From positions 1 through 27,017 of the forward strand of contig JAPLNJ010000595.1 in the NCBI GenBank assembly GCA_026692885.1: 27,017 nt of DNA, written 5' to 3'. Position 1 is the stretch's first letter. Every line of letters begins with the position of its first letter. Under the pieces are notes generated by a model. The model saw only the letters and a list, made by a program, of their open reading frames with translations. It was not told where the DNA came from and did not search any database. Both the position numbers and the translations under genes were made by a program. The stretch is from Planctomycetota bacterium (lineage in GTDB: Bacteria > Planctomycetota > Planctomycetia > Pirellulales > Pirellulaceae). Below, piece after piece: positions 1-8,343 of this stretch.

Positions 1-1
1 C

Positions 2-1429
2 GCGCCAGCGCCGGGCAAGAGCCTCGTGACCCTTGCGAACATTCGCGATCTGATCATCAATGGCCATGGCGCGCGGTTGGTGCTGGCTGGCACGATGCTC
101 ACGCTGAACGATTGCCAGAGCGTCACGCTGCGAAATTTCACGGTTACGTCGGCTCGGCCCGGTCACACGCTGGTGCGCATCGTGAAGAAGGACGCTGCCG
201 GTCAGCGTCTCGTGGCGCAGCCGGAACCGGGCTACGACGCGGATGTGATGCGCTTCTTCAGGATGGAGGGCAGCGGCGGCAGTTTCCTCGGCTGCCTGGA
301 CCCGGCGCATCACGGAAAGTATCTCGTCGGGGCGGGCATCTCGGCACGCAACGCGAGTGTCGCGCCGGCAGAGGATGACCTGGGAGCGTTCGCGTTCAGT
401 CCCGTGCAGCCGGCGAAGCTCGACCTCATCCCACTCGGCGCGGTCGCGGTGGTGACGGCCTATCACTGGCAGTGGGCGCAGATGAACCGCACGGAGGAAT
501 GCACGTTCAGCGATGTGACGGTGACCGATTTGCCCGGTGCGTTTTGCGGCGGCAGCAACAACTCTGCCAAGAGCTATCTCGGCTGTAAGGTGAAGCCGCG
601 CACGCCGCGGGATTACTTCGGCGGCCATGCCGCTTGCGGCAGTGGGCGGATCGGTGAATGGATCGAAGGTTGCGAGTTTGAGTGTCTGCCGGACGACGGT
701 CCGGCGGAGCAATCGTTTCGTCGATCCATCCAAGGCTCGGATGGCGACGATGCCGTGGTGCTCGGAGGAATCTCGGTGCGTGTCGGCGATCGTCTCGCGC
801 TGGTGAATGTCAAGAACGGACGCGGCGTGACGGCGATGGCCAAAGCTGTGCAAGGCACGCACGTGCAACTCGCTCGTCCGCTCGCCGAACTCGCCGCCGC
901 GATCGGTCACGAAGCGTCGAGCCCCTGGCAGACCGTGTTCCTCTACTGCGATGCTCCCAGCAATGAAGACTTCGTTTATCGCCGCAATCGCCACGTGGGC
1001 GGACGCGCCCACGGTGTGAAGTTCAACGGCACTCGCGCGTGGATCGCCGACAACCACTTCGAGAACATCAACGGCAACGCGGTGCTCGCCGGCTACACAT
1101 CCGAAGTGTCCGGCCACGGCGCACGCGATGTCGTCGTCAGCGGGAACACCATCGTGCGTTGCGGTTGGACGCCCATCGAGGCGCACTCCACTTCCGGCCT
1201 CGGCGGCAACATCATTATTCGCGACAATCGTATCACGGAGACCCGCGAAGCTGCGATTGCCATCGCCGGCTGCGACGGGGTGACGATTGCTGGCAACCAC
1301 TTCGCCTCCTCGATGCCGCCGAAACAGGGTGCGTGGATCACCGCGAAACGGACAAAGAACCTCCACTCGTTCGGCAACCAACACGCGTCCGACGTGCCGG
1401 AAACGAAAACCGTGCCTTACCAGGAATGA
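2..1429 (+). CDS. Right-handed parallel beta-helix protein, 5' end cut off by the window (possible glycan-active enzyme)
   Basis: The frame is open from base 2, so the true start lies upstream; the GTG at 26 is internal. About 475 residues are visible. The C-terminal half has regularly spaced beta-helix coils with Asn/Gly-rich turns: 'GCEFECLPDD' (about 666-700), 'DNHFENINGNAV' (about 1050-1085), 'VVVSGNTIVRCG' (1132-1167), 'IIIRDNRITETR' (1213-1248) and 'VTIAGNHFASS' (1279-1311). This repeat pattern is typical of pectate-lyase-like and GH110/GH28-like folds. The paired Asp in 'LPDDG', after a 'WIEGCEFE' coil, resembles the 'CxFExxxDD' region of GH110-like exo-galactosidases, but the rest of that family signature is not evident and I do not assign a reaction. 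Its stop (1427-1429) overlaps an in-frame ATG of the following GH127 gene, consistent with one transcript. Export is likely by context, but the signal peptide is outside the window. Confidence 0.8.
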   Translation, partial: APAPGKSLVTLANIRDLIINGHGARLVLAGTMLTLNDCQSVTLRNFTVTSARPGHTLVRIVKKDAAGQRLVAQPEPGYDADVMRFFRMEGSGGSFLGCLDPAHHGKYLVGAGISARNASVAPAEDDLGAFAFSPVQPAKLDLIPLGAVAVVTAYHWQWAQMNRTEECTFSDVTVTDLPGAFCGGSNNSAKSYLGCKVKPRTPRDYFGGHAACGSGRIGEWIEGCEFECLPDDGPAEQSFRRSIQGSDGDDAVVLGGISVRVGDRLALVNVKNGRGVTAMAKAVQGTHVQLARPLAELAAAIGHEASSPWQTVFLYCDAPSNEDFVYRRNRHVGGRAHGVKFNGTRAWIADNHFENINGNAVLAGYTSEVSGHGARDVVVSGNTIVRCGWTPIEAHSTSGLGGNIIIRDNRITETREAAIAIAGCDGVTIAGNHFASSMPPKQGAWITAKRTKNLHSFGNQHASDVPETKTVPYQE

Positions 1430-1446
1430 AGTTGGGGAGCGCGCCC

Positions 1447-3903
1447 ATGAACAACCACCGTAAGAACAAAATGAAATCCACGCTCACGCTCCTCACCGCC
1501 CTGCTGCTAACGCCGCTGGCCCGTGGCGCACAGTTGACACCCGTGCCAACTCAGCAAGTGGTCATCGACGACGCCTTCTGGTCGCCGAAGATCAAGACCT
1601 GGCGCGAAGTCACGATCCCGGATTGCCTGGCGAAGTTCGAGAAGGACGGGACGCTGCTGAATTTCGACAGGGTTCGGGACGGGCAGTTGAAGGAGAAGCA
1701 CAATGGCCCGCCGTGGTATGACGGGTTGCTCTACGAGATGATTCGAGGTTGCGCCGACTATCTCGCCGCGCAGCGTGACCCGGCGCTGGAGCAACGTCTC
1801 GACAGCTACATCGAGCGCGTTGTCGCTGCCCAAGCCAAGGACCCGAACGGCTACGTAAACACGTACACCCAAATGCACCAGCCGACACAGCACTTCGGCT
1901 TGAACGGCGGCGACGACAACTGGCAGCACGATGTCTACAATGCCGGCGCGATGTGCGAGGCGGCCGTGCATTACTACCGCGCCACCGGGAAGACTTCGCT
2001 GTTGAAAGCCGCCGCGCGCTTGGCCAACCACATGTGCGACCTCATCGGCCCGCCGCCGAGGAACAACGTCATTCCCGGCCACGCAGGTCCTGAAGAGGCT
2101 GTCGCGCGGCTGTATGAGCTTTTCCGCGAGCAGCCGCAATTGAAGACAGAAATGGGATTCGACGTCGACGAGCAGCGCTACCTGAAGCTGGCAGAGTTCT
2201 TCATCGAGGCACGTGGGCAGCATGCAGGCCGCAAGAACTTCGGGCCTTACGGCCAGGATCACGAGCCGGTGTTTCAGCAGCAGACCCTGGAAGGCCACGC
2301 GGTCCGCGCCACGCTGATGGGCACCGGCCTGTCGGCGTTGGCGGCGATCAATGGACGCGCGGAATACGCGCAGGCTGCTGGTCGCCTGTGGGACAATATG
2401 ACCACGCGGCGGATGCATCTCACCGGCGGGGTGGGAGCAAGTCGCAAGGGAGAAGCGTTCTCCGACGACTACCACTTGCCCAATGATGGCTACCTCGAGA
2501 CCTGCGCGGCGCTCGGCTCGGGATTCTTCAGCCGGAACATGAACTTGCTTTTGGGCGAGGCCCGCTACGCGGACGAACTGGAACGAACGCTCTACAACGC
2601 GGTGCTGGCCGGTGTTTCCTTGCAGGGCGACACCTATTTCTACGAGAACCCGCTTGAGGCCGGCAAGAATCGCGCCCGCTGGTCGTGGAGCGGCTGCCCC
2701 TGTTGCCCGCCCATGTTCCTGAAGATCACCGGCGCGATGCCTGGGTACACCTACGCCCAGGACGCCAGCGGCGTCTACGTCAACCTGTTCGTCGGCAGCC
2801 GAGCCGAGGTTCGTTTGACCGGCGGCAAAGTGATACTCCGACAGACGACGCGTTATCCCTGGCAAGGTGAGGTGAGGATTGCGGTTGAGCCGGAAAAACC
2901 CAGCGCGTTCGACCTCTATGTTCGCATCCCGGCCTGGTGCCAAGGAACCGCTGCGCCCGACGATCTGTACCAAATCGAGGGCCGGCCGACCACGGGCGCG
3001 GCACGGCTGAAGGTCAATGGCCAATCGGTCGAGCAACCGGAGATGGTTCGCGGCTATGCCCGATTGAAACGGCAGTGGAAAGCCGGCGATGTGGTCGAAC
3101 TGCAGATGGACATGCCCGTGCGCCGCGTCAAGGCTCATCCCAAGGTGGACGCGGACCGGGAACGGGTGGCCCTGATGCGCGGGCCGATCGTCTATTGTTT
3201 CGAAGGTTGTGACCACGGCGGGCAGATCCGCCATGTGGTGGCTCCTCCACAGGTTCAGTTTGCCGCGGAGCATCGCGCGGACCTACTCGGCGGAGTGACT
3301 GTCCTGCGCGGCCAAGGGGTAGGCTTGTATCGAACCGAGGATGGCGGGGTGGAACAGAAGCCTGCGGACCTGGTGGCGATACCGTACGGCTTCAATGCCA
3401 ACCGCGGGCCAACCGAGCTGGCCGTGTGGCTACCCGAGGTGCCCGCGCGGGCGCAGCCGGTGCCGGTCCCCACGATCGCCAGCCGTGCCCAGCCCTCGGC
3501 CTCCCATTGCACCCCAGCCGACGGTTTGAACGCGCTCCACGATCAGGTCGAGCCAGCCGCCTCGGACGACAGGAACATCCCGCGGTTCACTTGGTGGGAC
3601 CACCGTGATACCAAGGAATGGGTGCAGTACGATTTCGCCGCGCCCGAGACGGTCTCCAGCGTCGACGTCTACTGGTTTGATGAACGGCGAATCCGAGGTG
3701 GCTGCCGCGTGCCTCAATCGTGGCAACTGCTGTACAAGGCGGGCGATCAGTGGAAGCCGGTAGCAGGCGCCTCGGAGTACGGCGGAAAGGCGGATCAGTT
3801 CAATCGAGTAGCCTTCACGCCGGTCAGGACTACGGCCTTGCGGATCGAGGTCCAACTTCAGCCCAATTGGTCCAGCGGGATTCTGGAATGGAAGGTCCGG
3901 TGA
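1447..3903 (+). CDS. GH127 beta-L-arabinofuranosidase-like glycoside hydrolase with C-terminal discoidin-like domain
   Basis: The 818-residue protein matches the GH127 (Beta-AFase-like) pattern: an N-terminal (alpha/alpha)6-type domain (about 30-430) followed by beta-sandwich regions containing 'RVALMRGPIVYC', a GH127 hallmark. Catalytic and zinc-binding positions are visible as Glu351-x-Cys353 in 'YLETC' and Cys417, Cys419 and Cys420 in 'GCPCCPP'. In characterised GH127 enzymes a zinc-bound Cys is the nucleophile, most likely Cys419 here. The family removes terminal beta-L-arabinofuranose. The last about 130 residues ('WVQYDF' to 'ILEWKV') look like an F5/8-type (CBM32-like) carbohydrate-binding module. 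A Sec signal peptide is clear ('LTLLTALLLTPLARGA'). I chose 1447 because GGGGAG lies 8 bases upstream; 1426 (overlapping the previous stop) and 1471 (MKSTL...) are alternatives. The frame stays open upstream to 1039, but that stretch overlaps the beta-helix gene and is out-of-frame shadow. Confidence 0.9.
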   Translation: MNNHRKNKMKSTLTLLTALLLTPLARGAQLTPVPTQQVVIDDAFWSPKIKTWREVTIPDCLAKFEKDGTLLNFDRVRDGQLKEKHNGPPWYDGLLYEMIRGCADYLAAQRDPALEQRLDSYIERVVAAQAKDPNGYVNTYTQMHQPTQHFGLNGGDDNWQHDVYNAGAMCEAAVHYYRATGKTSLLKAAARLANHMCDLIGPPPRNNVIPGHAGPEEAVARLYELFREQPQLKTEMGFDVDEQRYLKLAEFFIEARGQHAGRKNFGPYGQDHEPVFQQQTLEGHAVRATLMGTGLSALAAINGRAEYAQAAGRLWDNMTTRRMHLTGGVGASRKGEAFSDDYHLPNDGYLETCAALGSGFFSRNMNLLLGEARYADELERTLYNAVLAGVSLQGDTYFYENPLEAGKNRARWSWSGCPCCPPMFLKITGAMPGYTYAQDASGVYVNLFVGSRAEVRLTGGKVILRQTTRYPWQGEVRIAVEPEKPSAFDLYVRIPAWCQGTAAPDDLYQIEGRPTTGAARLKVNGQSVEQPEMVRGYARLKRQWKAGDVVELQMDMPVRRVKAHPKVDADRERVALMRGPIVYCFEGCDHGGQIRHVVAPPQVQFAAEHRADLLGGVTVLRGQGVGLYRTEDGGVEQKPADLVAIPYGFNANRGPTELAVWLPEVPARAQPVPVPTIASRAQPSASHCTPADGLNALHDQVEPAASDDRNIPRFTWWDHRDTKEWVQYDFAAPETVSSVDVYWFDERRIRGGCRVPQSWQLLYKAGDQWKPVAGASEYGGKADQFNRVAFTPVRTTALRIEVQLQPNWSSGILEWKVR

Positions 3904-3932
3904 TCGACACGGAATCCCATGAGGTACGACGC

Positions 3933-6287
3933 ATGAGAAGGGAACCCGCCAAGTCGCTGCTGTGGCTGTTGTTGGCTGTAGCGACATCGGCGGTCGCGGC
4001 TGGCGAGGCGGATCGACGGGCCGTGGAGCCGGTCGTCTACTGCGACCTGACGCCGCTCTTCGCGCTGGACCTGAAGGACGAGACGGCCCGGCGACGGTTC
4101 TGGGACGAGACGCACTTGGGCGTGGCCCTCCAGGGGTTGGTGAACCGTGCGGCGCCGCGGCTATTCCTGCGCTACATTGCCGCGGCGGATGACTTCTGGT
4201 GGGAACAGATGACGCCGGCCGACGGCTGGTTGGCGGGGCGGCCCGTGATCAAGCTCGGTTCGATTGAGGAGTTACTGGATCGTTTCCAGGATGCCTACCG
4301 GGGCGCGGTCGTCTGGGACGAACGGGTTCCGGCCACCTCGAATCTGGCCTCGACGATCGCGGGCTGCGACGACTTGCTCCCGCTGCGGTTTGACCCGCGA
4401 GAAGGCTCGCTGTACCGAAAACTGACGCAGACCGGGCGGCTGGAGGTTAAGGTCCGCCTGCTGCAGGACGACGGGGCGCCGCTGTTCACCGGTCGGGGCA
4501 AGATCGCCGGAACGGAGCAGAACTCTTCCGGTAGCGCGAAGAACGATGCCTATCGGTGGCTGATCGAACACTACGTGAAGACGGGCAAGGCTAGCCCGCG
4601 GGTCATGGGCTACTACCTGGACGCCTATTGGCATCAGGGCTGGCGTGCTTCCGGCCCGGCCAACCACACGCTTTCGAACCACGATTTCGTGATCGCCCGG
4701 CGCGGCGTACTCTTCGACCTCAACGTGTGGGATGACGAGGCGTGTATCGACGAGCCGGCCCAGGCGCCCGGCACGGACGTGGCCACGCTGAAGGAACTGT
4801 TGCACGCCGCCTATCAGCGGTTCGGGGGCGAGGGCGTGATCCACGTCGCCGGGTTTGTGCCGTGGGCGTACAAGTACACCAGTTTCCAAGGCGCCGGCGG
4901 CCGGCATCCTGAAGTCCCGACCGAGTGGCGGTACGCCGAAATTCTCTCCTGCTTCAACGCCTACATGGACGGTGACGCCTTGGGCTTGGGCGCGATGGCC
5001 AACGCGTCGTTCTTTCAACACTACCCGCTGGCGGACCGCTTTCCGCAGAATCTGAAGCCGACGCGGGAGAGTTTGACCGCCCGCGGCCTGTTGGACGCGC
5101 AAGGCCGAATCGCACCGTGGCGCTACGTGGCGCATTACGTCGGCGACTACGACGCGGCGGCTTGGCTGTACCGCGAGTTGCCGCGCATGTGGCGCGATCC
5201 GGCGCGCGGAAAGACGCCCCTTTCGTGGGCGTTCAACCCGTGTCTCGCCCTGCGGTTTCCGTTGGGCATGGCGTGGGCGCGCGAGCGGCGCACGGCCAAC
5301 GACTGGTTCGTGGCGGGCGATTCGGGCGCGGGCTATTTGAATCCCGGGTATCTGACCACGCCGCGGCCTCATTCGGGGCTGCCGTCGGGTTTGGCCGGCT
5401 GGGAAGAGTATTGCGACAGACTGTATCGGCAGTGGGACCTTTCGCTGACCGGGTTCGTGATCGACGGTTACGCGCGCGGTTTGGACAAGGCGGGACTCGA
5501 CGCGTACGCCCGGTTCTCGCCCGACGGCCTCGTCGCGCAGCAGATCGGCCGGCAGGGCCTGCATGGCACTATGCCCTATCTGAAGATGGCAACGGACTTG
5601 CCCGGCTCGCCCGCCGAGGCGGCCCGGGCCATCGCGCGGCTAACCCACGGGTCGCCGCCGCGGTTTACGGTGTGCCGCTCAATTCTGCAGACGCCCACTT
5701 GGTACGCGCAGGTGGAGAAGGAACTGCAGGCAATGCCCGACGAGCACATCCAGGTTGTCGACATGTACACGCTGCTGTGGCTCGTGCGAGAGTACGAAAC
5801 GCACCGGGAAGCCTACGTCGACTTGCGGTACGCTCAAGCCAAGGAAGTCAGCGCGACGCCCGCGAAGCGCGATGGGCTGGCGCCCGCTTTCGTGACGGAC
5901 GGCCCAGTCACCGAGGTCACGCACCACGGCACGCGGTGTTGGCGCATCGCGGGCGCTCAAGGCGGCCGGTACTTGTATTTCGATGTCGACGACGCGTTCT
6001 ATCAGGCCGGCTCAGGGCCGCTGGAGATCACGGCAGAGTTTTTGGATCAGGGGAGTGGCCGAATTGTGCTGCAATACGACGCGACCGACACTACGGCAAC
6101 CTTGGGTGGAGCCTACAAGAGCCACGCGACCGTCGTGGATTGCGGAAACACCGGCGGTTGGCGGAGCGTCGCGTTCACGGTGCCGGACGCCCGCTTCGCC
6201 GGCTCGCAAAATGGCGGTGCTGATTTCCGCTTCTACCACAGCGGCGAGAACCAGCTCATCCGTCGCGTGCGAGTTGCCCGGCAGTGA
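3933..6287 (+). CDS. GxGYxYP-family putative glycoside hydrolase
   Basis: A 784-residue exported protein of the GxGYxYP family (Pfam GxGYxYP_C with its N-terminal partner domain), a group of putative glycosidases common in Planctomycetota, Verrucomicrobiota and Bacteroidota gut and soil strains. Evidence: a Sec signal (MRREPAKSLLWLLLAVATSAVAAG), an N-terminal domain with 'LQGLVNRAAPRLFLRY' typical of the family, and 'GDSGAGYLNPGYL' with the signature at Gly465-Ala-Gly467-Tyr468-Leu-Asn-Pro471. The usual second Tyr of GxGYxYP is Asn here. After about residue 630 there is a beta-rich jelly-roll-like domain ('GGRYLYFDVDD', 'GRIVLQYDATD', 'GGWRSVAFTVPDARF'), probably carbohydrate-binding. The start at 3933 has GAGG 8 bases upstream; a GTG at 3900 that overlaps the GH127 stop is a weaker alternative. 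The reaction of the family is unknown; by context it acts on the same glycan as its neighbours. Confidence 0.85.
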   Translation: MRREPAKSLLWLLLAVATSAVAAGEADRRAVEPVVYCDLTPLFALDLKDETARRRFWDETHLGVALQGLVNRAAPRLFLRYIAAADDFWWEQMTPADGWLAGRPVIKLGSIEELLDRFQDAYRGAVVWDERVPATSNLASTIAGCDDLLPLRFDPREGSLYRKLTQTGRLEVKVRLLQDDGAPLFTGRGKIAGTEQNSSGSAKNDAYRWLIEHYVKTGKASPRVMGYYLDAYWHQGWRASGPANHTLSNHDFVIARRGVLFDLNVWDDEACIDEPAQAPGTDVATLKELLHAAYQRFGGEGVIHVAGFVPWAYKYTSFQGAGGRHPEVPTEWRYAEILSCFNAYMDGDALGLGAMANASFFQHYPLADRFPQNLKPTRESLTARGLLDAQGRIAPWRYVAHYVGDYDAAAWLYRELPRMWRDPARGKTPLSWAFNPCLALRFPLGMAWARERRTANDWFVAGDSGAGYLNPGYLTTPRPHSGLPSGLAGWEEYCDRLYRQWDLSLTGFVIDGYARGLDKAGLDAYARFSPDGLVAQQIGRQGLHGTMPYLKMATDLPGSPAEAARAIARLTHGSPPRFTVCRSILQTPTWYAQVEKELQAMPDEHIQVVDMYTLLWLVREYETHREAYVDLRYAQAKEVSATPAKRDGLAPAFVTDGPVTEVTHHGTRCWRIAGAQGGRYLYFDVDDAFYQAGSGPLEITAEFLDQGSGRIVLQYDATDTTATLGGAYKSHATVVDCGNTGGWRSVAFTVPDARFAGSQNGGADFRFYHSGENQLIRRVRVARQ

Positions 6288-6808
6288 GGAGCTGGCTATA
6301 TCGGAACCAAGGCGGAGATGAGGAGCCAGCCATGCGGTTGTTCTTGATACTGATGTCGTCCGCTTTGCCTGGGCGAACGAGCCGACGCCCTGTTCGGCAA
6401 GACCGGCCTGCCCCGAGAGGTCCCTGCGCACGACAGCTGGTTCGTAACCGTCTTGTTGACTTGGATTTAGATGTTACATGCAGGCGGCAAACAGCGTGGG
6501 CACGCGGAAAAGCGTGTCCACTCTGTCGCAGTCGCGCAGTTCTTGGGTGAACGCGTGTTAGACCGGACGTCCCACCCACACCCCGTTCGCGCGCCGGCAT
6601 GCCGCCAGCGCGGACGATGTGCCTGCGAACCACTGTCCCGCCAGATCAGCCGCTTGGACCAACCTTGCAGGTTTCCATGACGGTCTCAGCGCCGGGACGG
6701 ACGTCGAATCACTGAAACTCGGTGGCGACCTCGGCGTAGTGACGACTGGCAAGACCGCCGACTCGCATGGTTCCAGAAGAAAGTCCTGACACTCTAGGAG
6801 AGAACGCA
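6288..6808. other. 521-base gap between genes, mostly without recognisable coding
   Basis: This is the longest non-coding stretch inside the cluster. Bases 6331-6470 carry a decayed acetylesterase C-terminus (listed separately). From 6471 to about 6790 the open frames have no recognisable domain. A ribosome-binding site AGGAG at 6796-6800 serves the next gene. The gap is the most plausible place for an internal promoter of the downstream block, but I could not pick out convincing -35/-10 elements. Confidence 0.6.
6331..6470 (+). pseudogene. Relic of the C-terminus of a sialate O-acetylesterase-like (SGNH) gene, frameshifted
   Basis: Reading from about 6331 in one frame gives a short beta-strand-like stretch and then 'VVRFAWANEP' (6355-6384). 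The next frame, entered at 6384 as if one base were missing from 'ccg(g)ac', gives 'DALFGKTGLPREVPAHDSW' (6384-6440) and ends at TAG 6468-6470. Together these reproduce the closing motif of sialate O-acetylesterase family proteins (VRYAW.N.P...L.NKEGLP..PFRTD-like). There is no start and no GDS catalytic block, and an in-frame stop lies just upstream, so only the last 40-50 codons survive. The likely event is loss of an ester-removing enzyme that once belonged to this cluster. The family match is from memory of the motif, not from a search. Confidence 0.6.
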
Positions 6809-8260
6809 ATGACCCCGCTTCTGTCTCGTCGTGACGTGCTCAAGGGTACTGGTTTGCTGGCGGCAGCGGCAGCCGTTTCGCAGTGCTTTCCGATTCCAGC
6901 GGTTTTGGCTGCTGGGAGCCCCAGCAGGAAACTGAACGTCGCGGCCATTGGTTGCGGCGGCCGGGGTCTCTATCTGGAAGGTCTTCGCCGAGACCTCAAC
7001 TATGTCGCCCTGGCGGAGCCGGATCAGGGCAATCTGAACCGAGCCCTCAAGAATCTTGCCGCCGCAGCGGAAAAGGCGAAGCTGCCGGACTTCGATCCGG
7101 CGCGGATCAAGACGTTCAGCGATTACAGGGCGATGTTCGATAAGGCGCACAAGGAGATCGACCTGGTGCTGATCGCTACGCCGGACCATCAGCACGCCTG
7201 CCCGTCGATGATGGCCATCAAGCTGGGCAAGCACGTCTACTGCGAGAAGCCCCTGGTGCATCACATTGCCGAGGCGCGGGCTCTGGGCGAAGCCGCCCGG
7301 CAGTCCAAGGTCGCCACGCAGATGGGCAACCAGGGCTCGGGCACTGGCGGCCACCAGACGCTGGCGGAATGGCTCGCGGCCGGTGCGATCGGCAAGCTGC
7401 TCGAAGTCCATGCCTGGCACAGTTTCGCGAATCGTTTCGGCGGCAGCCTGCCCAAGCCGGAGCCGCAGTCTGTCCCCACGGGACTCGACTGGGAGGCCTG
7501 GCTGGGTCCGGCCCGCGAGCGGCCCTTCAGCGCCGTATATCGCCCGTGGCACGGCTGGTGCGACTTCGGCACCGGCTCGCTGGGCGGCTGGGGCACGCAC
7601 TCGATGGACGCGGTCTGCTTCGCGTTGAAGCTGGGCTATCCGCAGCGCGTCGAGTTGCTCGACGTGGGCGACGTCAGTGAGGATCGCTTCCCGCGGTGGA
7701 GCACGGTTCGCTACGACTTCCCGCAGCGGGGCGACCTGCCGCCCATCTCCGTCCACTGGCACGAAGGCAACAAGCCGAACACCGACGGGAGCTACAAGGG
7801 GGCGGACGGCAAACCATCCCAGACCCGACCGAACCTCCCGGCGGCGTTTGCTCAGCTCGAGAAGCTAGACCCCGAGCTGGCCAAGAGCCGCAGCGGCGCG
7901 GGCAACTTGTTCGTGGGCGAGAAGGGGATGATCACCTGCAGCTCGCACGGTGGCGCTCCCGTGCTCCTGCCCGAATCGCGGCGCAAGGAGTTCACGCTGC
8001 CGGAGAAAACGCTGCCGCGTCCTGTCGGCGGGATCATGGGCGATTTCCTCAGTGCGTGCCAAGCGGGCGGCGGGCCGACCTTTTCGGGCTTCGCCTCGTT
8101 CTCCGGCCCCTGCCTGGAAACGATGCTGGTCGGGCACCTCGCCATGCGCGCCGGTCTGAACAATCCCGTCGAGTGGGACGGCGTGAACATGAAGTCGACG
8201 AACCGGCCCGAACTGAGCCAGTACGTCAAACGGGAGTACCGTCAGGGCTGGACGCTGTGA
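6809..8260 (+). CDS. Tat-exported Gfo/Idh/MocA family oxidoreductase (first of three)
   Basis: 483 residues. The N-terminus is a twin-arginine signal ('LSRRDVLKGTG' then a hydrophobic stretch ending near 'AVLAAG'). A Rossmann NAD(P)-binding motif follows ('KLNVAAIGCGGRG'), then the family 'EKP' motif at Glu146-Lys147-Pro148, where the Lys usually contacts substrate and cofactor. 'GGWGTHSMD' corresponds to the conserved His of the C-terminal domain. Members oxidise or epimerise sugars and inositols with tightly bound or exchangeable NAD(P); Tat export implies folding with the cofactor in the cytoplasm before export, as in glucose-fructose oxidoreductase. The start at 6809 has AGGAG with 8-base spacing and places the RR motif correctly; an upstream in-frame ATG at 6767 would bury the signal. 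This one is clearly more distant from the other two Gfo/Idh/MocA genes than those are from each other. Confidence 0.9.
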   Translation: MTPLLSRRDVLKGTGLLAAAAAVSQCFPIPAVLAAGSPSRKLNVAAIGCGGRGLYLEGLRRDLNYVALAEPDQGNLNRALKNLAAAAEKAKLPDFDPARIKTFSDYRAMFDKAHKEIDLVLIATPDHQHACPSMMAIKLGKHVYCEKPLVHHIAEARALGEAARQSKVATQMGNQGSGTGGHQTLAEWLAAGAIGKLLEVHAWHSFANRFGGSLPKPEPQSVPTGLDWEAWLGPARERPFSAVYRPWHGWCDFGTGSLGGWGTHSMDAVCFALKLGYPQRVELLDVGDVSEDRFPRWSTVRYDFPQRGDLPPISVHWHEGNKPNTDGSYKGADGKPSQTRPNLPAAFAQLEKLDPELAKSRSGAGNLFVGEKGMITCSSHGGAPVLLPESRRKEFTLPEKTLPRPVGGIMGDFLSACQAGGGPTFSGFASFSGPCLETMLVGHLAMRAGLNNPVEWDGVNMKSTNRPELSQYVKREYRQGWTL

Positions 8261-8343
8261 GAGCCTGGACGGCAGGAGACCAACCGGTGAATTAATGGAG
8301 ATCCCCCTGAGACGCGACTCCACTCCCATGCCAGGAGACTGCG

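Noticed and set aside
1039..1446. Upstream extension of the GH127 frame
   Set aside because: The extension is Arg/His-rich, overlaps the beta-helix gene out of frame, and would bury a clear signal peptide.
1507..3273. 588-codon reverse-strand open frame
   Set aside because: It is antisense to the GH127 catalytic domain; composition is shadow-like and no motif is present.
6284..6550. 88-codon forward frame between the GxGYxYP gene and the first oxidoreductase
   Set aside because: It cuts across the esterase relic in the wrong frame and its translation is Arg/Cys-rich with no pattern; not a credible gene.
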